64,000 nucleotides of DNA from an uncultured Coriobacteriaceae bacterium (GTDB lineage: Bacteria; Actinomycetota; Coriobacteriia; Coriobacteriales; Coriobacteriaceae). A model generated the notes under the pieces. It ran no database searches. It saw nothing but the letters and a program-made list of their open reading frames with translations, and had not been told where the DNA came from. Positions within the stretch are counted from its first letter, which is position 1. Every line of letters starts with the position of its first letter. Shown one piece after another: positions 9,685-20,683 of this stretch. The DNA is taken from assembly GCA_944319885.1 (NCBI GenBank), contig CALUFC010000001.1, positions 124,001-188,000 on the forward strand, in the 5' to 3' direction. The position numbers were made by a program, and so were the translations under genes.

Positions 9685-12600
9685 ATGGCGTTCTGGAAAA
9701 AGAAAACCCTCGCGGGGGGGGGCTCTCGTAGAGTAGTGCCCTGGCTTGCTGCAGCTGCGGTAACGGTGGCTGCGGTGGTGGCAACCGTTCCGCTAGCGTT
9801 TGGTGCGGTAACAGGGGTCACCTCAGTTGATCCAGACACGTCGAACAACTGGAGCTCCATTGCGGCGAGCTCAAATAGTACCGAGAATGTTGGTCGCATT
9901 TGGACCGACAAGAGTGTGTACAACGCGGATCATTCGCTTGATGGCGCGCTGAGCGGAAAGAGCATCTCTAAGGGAGATTCTGACTTCCTGGTTGGTCTGT
10001 CTGCGATGTCCTCGACGTCTAACGTGAAGTCTACGGTCACGCGCACCGATCCCCTTGACATCGTTCTCATCATCGACCGCTCTAGCTCTATGCACCAGGA
10101 CATTGAGCAGGCTGGGTCCTATACGGAGATTAATGCCAGCGACGTAGAAGAGGCGGACGGCTATCTTGAGTGGCATGATGGCATCTGGGGTTTTGGAGAA
10201 GGTAACGAAGCCCATCAGACGTCCGGTGTTAATGAATACTATGCCTTGGTTGATGGCGAGTATGTTCGAATTAACGAGGAAACCGAAACGCATAACGGTG
10301 ACGGTTGGTATGAGGGGACAAGCTACGAAGAGCATATCCGTTGGACATTGAACGGTCAGACTGTTACGCCAGAGGATACTCAGTTCTACGAGTATCAGCA
10401 AGGCGGGACAATCAGTCGCATGGAGGCTCTGAAGACCGCTGCCAACAACTTCATTGATTCCGCCGCTGGACTCCCCAACTCTGGGCAGGTGCGCATCGGT
10501 ATCGTCAGTTTCGCGGGTAGCAGCGATCGTGATTGGAATTCAGCGAGCATCGATCGTGAACTCACCGATCTCTCCGGTAACAATGCGGAGTCGTTGAAGG
10601 CAACCGTCAATAGCATCAATCCCCCGAGCAGCGGGGCGGGCACCTATCCAGCTAACGCTTTCGAAGACGCACAGAGCATGTTCAACGGGTCCGCTCAAGG
10701 TACCCAGAAAGTCGTTGTATTCTTTACCGACGGCGGTCCTGGTGGCACTACGGGCTCCGTGCTCGACAACGGCGTTGCGAATGATACGATTCAGGCCTCA
10801 CATGCCGTCAAGGTGTCTGGGGCAACCGTCTATTCGGTTGGCGTGCTTGACGGCGCCGATCCCTCGGCGGACATCAGCAACGTAAGCAATAACTCAAACT
10901 CGACTCTTCGCGTGAATGCTTACATGCACGCCGTCTCGAGCAACTACCCCTCTGCGACCGGATTTACGAGCAATGCAATCGGCTATCGTGCACCCAACAG
11001 TGACTACTACAAAGCGGCATCAAACTCCGAAGAACTCAACGACATTTTTAGCAACATCTTCGATGAGATCGAGCAGAACCAGGGTTCCGGTTCGCCTATC
11101 GAGGAAAATGTTCCCGGCGGGGGCGCTGAGAACACCCCTGGAAATCTTGTCTTCGAGGATCAGCTCGGCGACTACATGCAGGTTACTGGCGACAAGATGA
11201 CGCTTGTATATGCTGATGGTCTGCATGAGAGCACGCGCACGACAACTCAAGGTAACGTTACGACCTATTACTTCGAAGGTCAGTTCGCTGGTAACGGCGT
11301 TTACGGCGCGGCAAACTATAGCGACATCACCGTGACGGTCACGCACAGCAGTGATCCCGCTACGGGCGATAAGGTCACGGCCACCATCCCGGCGAGCCTT
11401 ATCCCCATGCGTTCCTACAATATTGATATGGACAGCGAGACTCCGACCATGACCATCACGGACGCCTATCCCATGCGTCTGTATTATGGCGTGAGCTTGA
11501 AGCGGGAAGCAAAGGACGCACTGAATAGCGGTACCGGCGACGTGTATGAGGCCATCGTTGAGAGCCAGGCTTCTGAAAGCGGCACCGTGGACTTCTACAC
11601 CAACGCGTTTATCGAAGCCGCTTCCAACGGTCTTACGACGGCGACCTTCACGCCCAACGAGGCCAATAAGTTCTACTACTATACGCAGGACACCACGCTT
11701 TACTTAGACGAGGATTGCACCCAGGTTGCCACATCGCAGAACAGCCAGCGTGTGGATACGTTCTATTACTCTGAGCCGTACTGGACACGCAACCAAGATG
11801 GAACTGCGGTTGAACATAACGAGGGCATCGCTATCAGCCGCTTGGATACCGACTTTGGAAGTGTTGAGACCAACTGGCGGGGCGAGCTGTACATCCCTGC
11901 TCACACCGCACGACAGGATCGTCCGAACACCCTGAACGTGACCAAGAACCCGAACGAAACGGGAACTGCTTCAGAGGTGCTGGCGCCTGCTTGGAACAAC
12001 ACCAATGAGTCTGTTACGCAGCATCTCGGCAATAACGGCAAGATGAGTTATCCGATGCCGGGTTCTATCGAGATCAAGAAGACGGTCGACTGGACCAACG
12101 CATCCAGCCAAACTCAGCAGGATAAGAATTCCTTCACCTTCGATATCTCGCTCACGGATGTGGACAACAACCCCATCAGCGGAACGTACAACTACTACGT
12201 CGATAACGCTGAGACCGCTTCTGGTCAGGTGATCTTCACCAACGGTCACGCAAGCATCAAGGTTAACGGCGGCACGACGGTGCGCATCGACGGCCTGACC
12301 TCTGGTGCTAAGTTCACCGTGACCGAGCAAGGGGTGGGTGAGAACGGCTTTACCGTTACATCCGACTCGACTTCGCAGGCCGAGGGTGAGAACGTTAGTA
12401 CCACCGACGGCATTGTGAGCGGCACCATTGTTGCGGGCTCGCAGGTCTCGCTTTCCTTTGACAACCGGTATCACGCTGAGGATATTGACCTGAATGCAAC
12501 GGCCACCCTGCAGGTGAAGAAGAACCTGACCAATCGCGAGTGGCGCGACACCGATGAGTTCACATTTGTGATTGACGGCCTCGGCAACACGGCTGCAGGC

Positions 12601-15600
12601 AATATTGCTACACCTGAGCCCGCCGAGACCACAATCACAATTGATGACGAAACGACCGACTACACCAAGGCGTTCGGTGACATTACCTTTACGGCGCCCG
12701 GTGTGTATCGCTACAGCGTCGTTGAGGATAACGACACCAACCCCATCGCGGGCATCGACTACTCCGACGCCATCTACCGCGTGGTGGTGACGGTGATTGA
12801 TGACGGTGCAGGCCAGCTTGAGATTTCCGGCGTGAAGGTCGAGCAGACCCAGAACGACGAGGGCAGCATGGGTGCCCAGGACGAGCCTATTGCCGTCGAG
12901 GGCACCACGATGACCTTCACCAACAACTACGACGCCGGCGTTGGCACCACTAATATCAACGCGGTAAAGAACTATGTCGACACCACGGGTGGCAACCCGA
13001 TTGACCACAACAAGTTCCAGTTCCAGATTGAGGCGCTCGGTGGTTACGAGACCGATGGCGGCTCCTCGAGCAGCTACACGGTTGACGCTGCCGATGTCCC
13101 CATGCCCGAGGGTTCCACTGGCACTACCAAGCAGATGGGCAACACCGGCTCTCAGGTCAACTTTGGCACCATCACCTATGACGGCGACGCCGTGGGCAAG
13201 ACCTTCGAGTACAAGGTGACCGAGCTTGGCGGCAATGAGCAGGGTATGGACTATGACAAGACCGAGCACATTGTCCAGGTGAAGGTCGAGGAGGTCACCG
13301 ACGACACCGGTACGCATATCGTGGCGACGGTGCTTGGCGACTATGCTGATCCGAGCAACCTGTCCTTCTCCAACACCTACAAGCCGACCGAGGTGACGTT
13401 GAGCGGCGACACCGCCATTCACGGCACCAAGACGCTGACTGGTCGCGATCTCAACGACGGCGAGAAGTTCTACTTCACGCTGACGCAGACCGGTGGTCCG
13501 GCGACGCTCGATCCCAACGACGACGCCGACGCATATGATCAGGTTTTGGCGCAGTCCGAGATTGTTTCTGTCGATAGCTTGACGGACGGGTCCGCGGACT
13601 TCTCATTCGGTGATCTGAGCTTCACTCAGGTGGGTACTTACACCTTCACGGTTGACGAGACCGCGGAGAACGGTTCCGACACCACCGACGGCAACGGCCT
13701 CACCTACAGCAAGAACGTGGCGACGGTGACCGTCGAGGTGAAGGACAACGGCGAGGGAGCGCTCGTGCCCACGGTGTCCTACGTCAACTCCACCGGTAGC
13801 ACCGCGACCGACAAGGCCGTGTTCACCAACGTGTACGAGTCCTCGATGGACTACGGTGCGGATGGTGCCGGTGGCATCACCGTCACTAAGCAGCTCAATG
13901 GTCGTCCCATGGCAGCCGACGAGTTTACCTTCACCATCACGGGGCAGGATGCGGCGGCCGATATGACCACCGACCTCGATCAGGAGTTCAAGAACACGGG
14001 CGCCGCTGAGGGCGAAACCATAAGCATGGAGAAGCTTCAGAGTCTGAGCTTTGATCAGGATGACGCGGGCAAGACGTACACCTTCATCGTGGATGAGGTC
14101 GAAGACGACCTGACCAAGGTTACCTACGATCAGTCGCAGTACGAAGTTGAGATTGCCGTGTACGACGATGGCCTTGGCCACATGCATACCGTGACCAACG
14201 TCACGAAGATCAAGGATGCCCAGGGCGACACGGTGAACGAGCCTGTTGTGACAGATGCTGACTCCAGTGCAGATGAGTATTCTGTCCCGACATTTGGCTT
14301 TGTGAACACGTACACTCCTGACCAGGTGGTTGTTGGTGAGGATGCGAAGAACGCCATCCAGGTGACCAAGACCGTTACTGGCGCTCCGTCGCCCGACGGT
14401 GTGAGCTATGGCTTCACGCTCACGCTTACCAGCAATAATGCTGACGGCATTGCGAGCGGCATGGACGTCAACGATGAGGGTGCGCTTCAGGCACACATCC
14501 AGACGTCCGGCGTAATCGAGGCCAACGGCTCACAGGCTGTATCCTTCGGCGACATCAGCTTCTCCAAACCGGGTACCTACACGTTCAATGTGACCGAGGA
14601 CGCCCTTGCCGCTGATGATGGTTGGAGCTATGACACTGTCAACAGCGGCCCCAAGACCGTGACGGTTGTTGTTCGCAACACCAACGATCAGGGTCAGTTC
14701 GATGGCAAGCTCTACATTGATAGTGTGACTGGCAACCCGGCTGAGGTGACTAACAGCTACAAGCCCGGTGAGGTCGTTGTGGGCGGTGATGGCGCCGAAC
14801 AACAGATCACGGTGCAGAAGACCGTGACCGGTGCCGATTCCAACGCCACCTTCACGTTCCAGATTGAACCGGTCATCGATAATGACCATACGAGCGAGTG
14901 GTGGAGCGACCGCGTGAGCGGCACTGCAGGCTTCACGCCCGAGACGACTATCTCCAGTGTGACCCAGAAGCAGGCCAAGACTGCCACTTTCGGCGGCATC
15001 ATCTTCAATGCCGAGGGCAAGTATCAGTTCAAGATTACCGAGCGGGGCGCGGCCGACTTCAACGCTGGCGACACCCGCAATGGCTGGACCTACGACGAGC
15101 ACGCGTCCTACGCGACCGTGACCGTTACCGATACGGACTACGATGGTTACCTTGAGGCATCGGTGTCGTACAACAACGATGACGCCACCACCGAGGCCGA
15201 CCAGGCAGTGGACAATGCCGCTGCGTTCACCAACGCGTATACGACGACCCCGGCCGAGCTGACCAAGGATGCGGAGTCTGGCATCGGTGTTCAGAAGCAC
15301 GTTGAGGGCGCGCCGAACTCGACGAACTTCGCCTTCACCGCGATCTTCAACGCCGATGCGAGCGCCGAGCAGGCTGCGGATGCCAGCTTGACCGCAGGCG
15401 TGGCCTCGAGCATCGAGGGTCTGACCGGCGGCAAGCTCTCCGTGACCATCAGCGATGACTTCAAGGCAGACGATACGAAGGCCGCCGACTTCGGCACCAT
15501 CAAACTCACCAAGCCTGGCGTGTACGTGTTCGACGTGACGGAGGACAACGCCAAGAGCGAGGCTCCCAACGGCTGGACCTACGATACGGCTACCCATCAG

Positions 15601-18600
15601 ATCACGGTAACGGTCACCGACAACGGCCAGGGCAAGCTCGAGGCGTCCGTTGAGAACAATGACCCGCTGTTCACCAACAGCTATCAGGCCGGCAGCATCA
15701 CGCTGGACGGCGAAGACCAGCTCAAGGTGACCAAGGAGGTCACGGGTGCGCCTGCGCTCTCCGACTTCGACTTCACGCTGAAGCTCACCGATGGCGACCC
15801 GAGCGGCGTGACCGGTATCGGCGATGATGGCATCACCAAGTCCACCTCCGGCCTGACCGGCAAGGAGGGCGATGAGGCGAAGCAGACTGTCTCGTTCGGC
15901 AGTCTGACTTTCACCAAGGCCGGTACCTACGAGTTCCAGGTTGTCGAGAACACCACGACAGCCGCCGATGGCTGGACCTATGCCTCCGGCGAGGACAACG
16001 CCAAGACCATCACGGTCACGGTGACCGACGACCAGTTCGGCGGTCAGCTCGAGGCGACCACCGAGGTTGATGGCACGGATACCAACAACCCGACCTTCAC
16101 CAACAGCTACAAGGCCAGCTCTATCACCACTGGTGAGGACGGTCTCGACGAGCTCCAGGTGACCAAGGCTGTGACCGGTGCGCCTGCCACTGAGGAGTTC
16201 ACCTTCGAGCTGACTCCGGCCAAGGACTATGGCGACAAGGTCGAGGGCCTCAAGGACGGCAAGCTCACGGTTAGCACGACCGATCTGAAGGGTCAGGAGG
16301 ATTCCCGCACCCTCACCTTCGGCGATCTGACCTTCAACGCGGAGGGCACCTACACCTTCGACGTCAAGGAGACCAACGCCGATCCCGCCGAGGGCAGCGG
16401 CTGGACCTATGACAACGATGCCGCCAAGCAGATCACCGTGGTGGTGACCGACGAGAACCACGACGGCAAGCTCGACGCGACCACCGTGGTCGATGGCCAG
16501 GACACCAACAACCCGACCTTCACGAACGCCTATGTGCCCGCCGAGATCACGACCGACGCGGATGCCGGCACAGCCATCCAGGTGACGAAGAAGGTCACCG
16601 GCCGTGACGCCACCGAGGCGTACGACTTCTCGCTGACCCTCAAGGAGGGCCAGAACGCCGATGCTGTGTTCAAGGGTAAGGGTGAGGACAAGACCCCGTT
16701 CGACGGCATGGAACTCACCACGTCCAAGGACATCAAGGCCGGCAAGACCGAGACCAAGACCTTCGGCGACATCACGTTCACCGAGGCCGGTGACTACACC
16801 TTCGTGATCGACGAGACCACGACGACCACCGCCGGCGGCTGGACCTACGATGGCTCCACGCACGAGGTGACGGTCCATGTCACGGATGATGGCAAGGGTG
16901 CGCTGCACATCGAGAGCATCGATGGCAACGATCCGACGTTCGAGAACGTCTACAAGCTCCAGCCGGCCAAGTTCCGTGCCGTGCGCTTCATGCTCCAGGG
17001 CAACAAGGTGCTCGACGGCCGCACTTGGGAGACCGGCGACGAGTTCACCTTCACGCTGACCCCGGGCCGCGGCGACAATGTCGATGGCTCGCAGATGAGC
17101 GAGGATGAGGTTACGGCCACCATGCCCGCCTCGACTTCCGACACCATCCGCCCGGCGGACGGTGACGGCTCCAAGGTGACCGACAACTCGGCCCAGTTCA
17201 CCTTCACGGACGAGCGCTTCCCGGGCGAGGACATCGTGGGCAACGAGGACGACGTCTTCACCTACACCAAGCCGGGCACGTACCGCTATCTCATCCGTGA
17301 GACCAACCCGAACGTATCCAACCCTGGCTCGGGCATTCTGGGCGTGAGCTATGACCAGACGGTCTACCGCCTGACGGTCAAGGTCACCGACAACGGTGAT
17401 GGCACGATGAGCGCTGAGGGCTCGTACACGAAGCGCAACGCCGACGGTACCTGGACCGACCTGACCGGCAGCAACGAGGTCACGTTCACCAACAAGTACT
17501 CGTCCGACGAGGTCGACATCACCTTCAACGCCTTCAAGGTGCTCCAGAACCGCGACCAGAACATGAAAGACGGCGAGTTCACGTTCCATATGGAATTCGC
17601 CGGCTGGGCAGCCAACGACGCGAACGCCGACCCGAACGACGATTCCGTGTGGACGATGGATGACACCACGAACGCGCCCGAGGCCGCCGCTGATACCGGC
17701 AACATCATCCGCGGCGACGTGACCTTCGACGGCATGACCTTCACGAAGGACAACGTGGGCTACACCTACCGTTACAAGATCACCGAGAACCCGGGCGACG
17801 TGCCGGGCGTGACCTACGATACGAGCGTCAAGTACGTGACCGCCAAGGTGACGAGCGTTTCGACGCCCGACGATCCGCAGGATCCGGACGGTGCCTACAC
17901 CGAGCACGTCCGCGTGGAGACGAGCGGTGAAGCTGAGTGGAACGAGCAGGCCGGAACTGCCCCCACCGCCGGCGCCATCTTCACCAACACCTATCAGGCT
18001 GGCGCCGCCACGGGAGTACCTGCGGACTTCTCGTTCACCAAGCAGTTCGTCGGGCACGAGTGGACGGACAACTACAGCTTCGAGTTCACGCTTGCCGCGC
18101 AGGACAGCAAGCTCGCTGACGGCACGCCTGTTGCCGCCGCGGACGTTCCCATGCCCGCAAGCGCCACGAAGACCGTGAACACGCCCGGCCAGGAGGGCGG
18201 CGACACCGCGACCTTCGACTTCGGTAGCATCAGCTACGACAAGGCCGGTATCTACAACTACACCGTGACCGAGAAGAACGCTGGACAGACCATCGACGGC
18301 ATCACGTATGACGCGCAGCCGGCTCAGGTGACCGTCACCGTGACCGAGGGCAAGGATGAATCCGGCGCGCTGACCGGTCAGCTGGTGGCTACCGCTACCG
18401 TGACCAACGGCGACTTCGTTAACGAGTACCACGCCTCCGCCAGCTACAAGGCGAGCGGCGTGGGCGGCCTGGACATCACCAAGCAGCTCAACAACCACGA
18501 GATGGCTGACGATCAGTTCAGCTTCACCATCGAGGCCGCTGACGAGGCTGCCGCTCAGAAGCTCGGCATTCAGGACGGTCTGACCACCACGGTCACGAGC

Positions 18601-20682
18601 GCCGCCGCGGCTGCCAACACGCCGCAGTCCGTGAAGTCCAACCCGTTTGACACCATCGTGTTCAACGAGAAGGACGACGGCGTCACCTACACCTACACCA
18701 TCACCGAGAACACGGACGGTGTCGACAGCCACTACAAGACGGACGACACTACCTACACCGTCTCGATCACCCCGACGGACAACGGTGACGGCACCATGAC
18801 GGTGAAGACCGTTGTCAACGGCGCCGAGACCACCAACAAGCGCGCCACCGTCGCGTTTGTGAACAGCTACCAGGCCGACCCGACCACGGTGGGCGCCGAG
18901 GGTGCCGCCACGATTACGGGCACCAAGACCCTCAAGAACGACACCCTGACCAACGGCCAGTTCACGTTCCAGGTGAAGAGCGGCGACGTGGTGGTTGCCG
19001 AGGGCACGAACGACGCCAACGGGAAGATCACCTTCGGTGACATCACCTATAACACTGAGAACCTTGCCGCAGCTGCGACGGTCGACGGTTCCGACAAGGT
19101 CGGCAAGGCAACTGTACAGACCACCGCCGCGGGCACCGAGTACACGTTCACCTATACGGTGAGCGAGGTCGCGCCCGCGACCGGCTCCGGCGTGACGGCT
19201 GGCACCGCCGCCCAGAACGTCACCATTACGGTTACGGATGACGGCAACGGCACGCTCACGCCCGTCGTGACCTACGGCGACGGTGACCCGCTCGCCTTCG
19301 AGAACGTCTACGGCGGCGACGCCGAGTTCGCGCTCGACATCGCGGGCACCAAGAAGATCGTGGGTGCGCAGGACAATCTCAATGTGCCGCAGCTCACGGC
19401 CGATGCGTACCAGTTCACCATCACCGGCAACCCTGCCGCGGACGGTACGCCCGCCCCGATGCCCGCCGTCACCACGGTCGGCAACGATGCCAGCGGCAAC
19501 GTGACGTTTGGGGACATCGTCTACACGATGGAGAACACTTTCGGCTCCGCGCCGGCGACGGCTGAGGCCGCCGCTGACGCCGCGACCGACGAGGGCATCG
19601 AAACCTACACGGCCGGCCGCACTCAGGTGTTCACCTACACCATCAGCGAGTCCGGCACGGTTGCCGGCGTCACCAACGAGCAGGGCACCAAGACCGTCCA
19701 GGTCACGGTGACCGACCTTGGCGGCGGCAAGATCAAGGCCGAGGTGACCTCCGACAAGACCGCCGAGGGCGCGGACTTCGGCTTCACCAACGTGTACGAT
19801 GTGAAGCCCGAGGACTCCAGCCTCACCGGCAACGGCGGGTTCACCATCACCAAGGACTTCTCGTCCACCAACACCGACCGTACGCTGGTCGAGGGTGAGT
19901 ACGAGTTCCAGCTCAAGAGCGGCGATGACGTGGTTGCCACCGCAAGCAACGATGCAGCGGGCAACGTGAGCTTCGGTTCCATCACGTTCACCAAGCCCGG
20001 AACGTACAACTACACGCTCTCCGAGGTCAACGGCGGCAAGCCGGGCGTTACCTACGACCAGACTGTCTACAACGTGACGGCCAAGGTAGAGGATAAGGGT
20101 GACGGTACACTTACGGTGACGTGGGAGATGCCGCAGGCCGAGAACAACGGCGTGACGTTCAGCAACACGTACACCGCCGCGGATGCCAACATCACGCTCA
20201 AGGCCGCTAAGGTGCTCAATGGCCGTGCGCTTGCCGATGGCGAGTTCACCTTCGAGCTGCGCGAGAACGGAACGGTTCTCGACACGGCGACGAACGATGC
20301 GACGGGTCAGGTTACGTTCGATGCCATCACCTACTCTGAGCCCGGTGAGCACGATTACGAGATCGTGGAGGTTGCTGGCAACGAGGCCAACATGACCTAC
20401 GACACCACCGTGCATACCGTGCATGTGAGCGTGACGGACAATACCGAGACCGGCTCGCTGGCCGTTGCGTGGAACTATGGTGAGACGGGTGAGCCGGTGT
20501 TCACCAACACCTACACCGAGCCCGTTACGCCTTCTGAGCCCTCTGGTCCGAGCGAGCCTGCCAAGCCGGCCGATAACTTGCCGGTGACGGGCGACTACAC
20601 GCTGCCTATCGTGGGCGGTATCGTGGTTGCTGGTGCTGCGCTCATCCTGGGTGGCCGTGCTATCAGGAAGCGTGGTGAGTAA
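9685..20682 (+). CDS. giant vWA / isopeptide-repeat surface adhesin with LPVTG anchor (adhesin 1)
   Basis: This 3665-residue protein has a signal peptide with a Lys-rich start and Ala/Val core. A von Willebrand A domain follows with MIDAS D131-R-S-S-S, and a segment containing YYALVDGEYV is inserted after the MIDAS. About 19 tandem domains follow, each ending in F(T/V/S/E)N.Y and having a GTYTF.V.E strand. These fit Spy0128-like pilin domains with Lys-Asn isopeptide bonds. The C-terminus is NLPVTGD, a hydrophobic helix and RKRGE. It is probably a wall-anchored fibrillar adhesin with a vWA head. The start at 9685 is preferred over 9664 because GAGGAG lies at 9672-9677. A G9 tract falls in codons 10-13. 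Confidence 0.93.
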   Translation: MAFWKKKTLAGGGSRRVVPWLAAAAVTVAAVVATVPLAFGAVTGVTSVDPDTSNNWSSIAASSNSTENVGRIWTDKSVYNADHSLDGALSGKSISKGDSDFLVGLSAMSSTSNVKSTVTRTDPLDIVLIIDRSSSMHQDIEQAGSYTEINASDVEEADGYLEWHDGIWGFGEGNEAHQTSGVNEYYALVDGEYVRINEETETHNGDGWYEGTSYEEHIRWTLNGQTVTPEDTQFYEYQQGGTISRMEALKTAANNFIDSAAGLPNSGQVRIGIVSFAGSSDRDWNSASIDRELTDLSGNNAESLKATVNSINPPSSGAGTYPANAFEDAQSMFNGSAQGTQKVVVFFTDGGPGGTTGSVLDNGVANDTIQASHAVKVSGATVYSVGVLDGADPSADISNVSNNSNSTLRVNAYMHAVSSNYPSATGFTSNAIGYRAPNSDYYKAASNSEELNDIFSNIFDEIEQNQGSGSPIEENVPGGGAENTPGNLVFEDQLGDYMQVTGDKMTLVYADGLHESTRTTTQGNVTTYYFEGQFAGNGVYGAANYSDITVTVTHSSDPATGDKVTATIPASLIPMRSYNIDMDSETPTMTITDAYPMRLYYGVSLKREAKDALNSGTGDVYEAIVESQASESGTVDFYTNAFIEAASNGLTTATFTPNEANKFYYYTQDTTLYLDEDCTQVATSQNSQRVDTFYYSEPYWTRNQDGTAVEHNEGIAISRLDTDFGSVETNWRGELYIPAHTARQDRPNTLNVTKNPNETGTASEVLAPAWNNTNESVTQHLGNNGKMSYPMPGSIEIKKTVDWTNASSQTQQDKNSFTFDISLTDVDNNPISGTYNYYVDNAETASGQVIFTNGHASIKVNGGTTVRIDGLTSGAKFTVTEQGVGENGFTVTSDSTSQAEGENVSTTDGIVSGTIVAGSQVSLSFDNRYHAEDIDLNATATLQVKKNLTNREWRDTDEFTFVIDGLGNTAAGNIATPEPAETTITIDDETTDYTKAFGDITFTAPGVYRYSVVEDNDTNPIAGIDYSDAIYRVVVTVIDDGAGQLEISGVKVEQTQNDEGSMGAQDEPIAVEGTTMTFTNNYDAGVGTTNINAVKNYVDTTGGNPIDHNKFQFQIEALGGYETDGGSSSSYTVDAADVPMPEGSTGTTKQMGNTGSQVNFGTITYDGDAVGKTFEYKVTELGGNEQGMDYDKTEHIVQVKVEEVTDDTGTHIVATVLGDYADPSNLSFSNTYKPTEVTLSGDTAIHGTKTLTGRDLNDGEKFYFTLTQTGGPATLDPNDDADAYDQVLAQSEIVSVDSLTDGSADFSFGDLSFTQVGTYTFTVDETAENGSDTTDGNGLTYSKNVATVTVEVKDNGEGALVPTVSYVNSTGSTATDKAVFTNVYESSMDYGADGAGGITVTKQLNGRPMAADEFTFTITGQDAAADMTTDLDQEFKNTGAAEGETISMEKLQSLSFDQDDAGKTYTFIVDEVEDDLTKVTYDQSQYEVEIAVYDDGLGHMHTVTNVTKIKDAQGDTVNEPVVTDADSSADEYSVPTFGFVNTYTPDQVVVGEDAKNAIQVTKTVTGAPSPDGVSYGFTLTLTSNNADGIASGMDVNDEGALQAHIQTSGVIEANGSQAVSFGDISFSKPGTYTFNVTEDALAADDGWSYDTVNSGPKTVTVVVRNTNDQGQFDGKLYIDSVTGNPAEVTNSYKPGEVVVGGDGAEQQITVQKTVTGADSNATFTFQIEPVIDNDHTSEWWSDRVSGTAGFTPETTISSVTQKQAKTATFGGIIFNAEGKYQFKITERGAADFNAGDTRNGWTYDEHASYATVTVTDTDYDGYLEASVSYNNDDATTEADQAVDNAAAFTNAYTTTPAELTKDAESGIGVQKHVEGAPNSTNFAFTAIFNADASAEQAADASLTAGVASSIEGLTGGKLSVTISDDFKADDTKAADFGTIKLTKPGVYVFDVTEDNAKSEAPNGWTYDTATHQITVTVTDNGQGKLEASVENNDPLFTNSYQAGSITLDGEDQLKVTKEVTGAPALSDFDFTLKLTDGDPSGVTGIGDDGITKSTSGLTGKEGDEAKQTVSFGSLTFTKAGTYEFQVVENTTTAADGWTYASGEDNAKTITVTVTDDQFGGQLEATTEVDGTDTNNPTFTNSYKASSITTGEDGLDELQVTKAVTGAPATEEFTFELTPAKDYGDKVEGLKDGKLTVSTTDLKGQEDSRTLTFGDLTFNAEGTYTFDVKETNADPAEGSGWTYDNDAAKQITVVVTDENHDGKLDATTVVDGQDTNNPTFTNAYVPAEITTDADAGTAIQVTKKVTGRDATEAYDFSLTLKEGQNADAVFKGKGEDKTPFDGMELTTSKDIKAGKTETKTFGDITFTEAGDYTFVIDETTTTTAGGWTYDGSTHEVTVHVTDDGKGALHIESIDGNDPTFENVYKLQPAKFRAVRFMLQGNKVLDGRTWETGDEFTFTLTPGRGDNVDGSQMSEDEVTATMPASTSDTIRPADGDGSKVTDNSAQFTFTDERFPGEDIVGNEDDVFTYTKPGTYRYLIRETNPNVSNPGSGILGVSYDQTVYRLTVKVTDNGDGTMSAEGSYTKRNADGTWTDLTGSNEVTFTNKYSSDEVDITFNAFKVLQNRDQNMKDGEFTFHMEFAGWAANDANADPNDDSVWTMDDTTNAPEAAADTGNIIRGDVTFDGMTFTKDNVGYTYRYKITENPGDVPGVTYDTSVKYVTAKVTSVSTPDDPQDPDGAYTEHVRVETSGEAEWNEQAGTAPTAGAIFTNTYQAGAATGVPADFSFTKQFVGHEWTDNYSFEFTLAAQDSKLADGTPVAAADVPMPASATKTVNTPGQEGGDTATFDFGSISYDKAGIYNYTVTEKNAGQTIDGITYDAQPAQVTVTVTEGKDESGALTGQLVATATVTNGDFVNEYHASASYKASGVGGLDITKQLNNHEMADDQFSFTIEAADEAAAQKLGIQDGLTTTVTSAAAAANTPQSVKSNPFDTIVFNEKDDGVTYTYTITENTDGVDSHYKTDDTTYTVSITPTDNGDGTMTVKTVVNGAETTNKRATVAFVNSYQADPTTVGAEGAATITGTKTLKNDTLTNGQFTFQVKSGDVVVAEGTNDANGKITFGDITYNTENLAAAATVDGSDKVGKATVQTTAAGTEYTFTYTVSEVAPATGSGVTAGTAAQNVTITVTDDGNGTLTPVVTYGDGDPLAFENVYGGDAEFALDIAGTKKIVGAQDNLNVPQLTADAYQFTITGNPAADGTPAPMPAVTTVGNDASGNVTFGDIVYTMENTFGSAPATAEAAADAATDEGIETYTAGRTQVFTYTISESGTVAGVTNEQGTKTVQVTVTDLGGGKIKAEVTSDKTAEGADFGFTNVYDVKPEDSSLTGNGGFTITKDFSSTNTDRTLVEGEYEFQLKSGDDVVATASNDAAGNVSFGSITFTKPGTYNYTLSEVNGGKPGVTYDQTVYNVTAKVEDKGDGTLTVTWEMPQAENNGVTFSNTYTAADANITLKAAKVLNGRALADGEFTFELRENGTVLDTATNDATGQVTFDAITYSEPGEHDYEIVEVAGNEANMTYDTTVHTVHVSVTDNTETGSLAVAWNYGETGEPVFTNTYTEPVTPSEPSGPSEPAKPADNLPVTGDYTLPIVGGIVVAGAALILGGRAIRKRGE
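9714..9722 (+). repeat. G9 homopolymer tract in adhesin 1 signal-peptide codons
   Basis: Nine consecutive G residues span codons 10-13, before the hydrophobic core. In the present length the reading frame is open. Losing one G leads to GCT CTC GTA GAG TAG and gaining one leads to CTC TCG TAG, so either change truncates the protein at once. This is the form of a slipped-strand phase-variation tract. Confidence 0.8.
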
Positions 20683-20683
20683 C

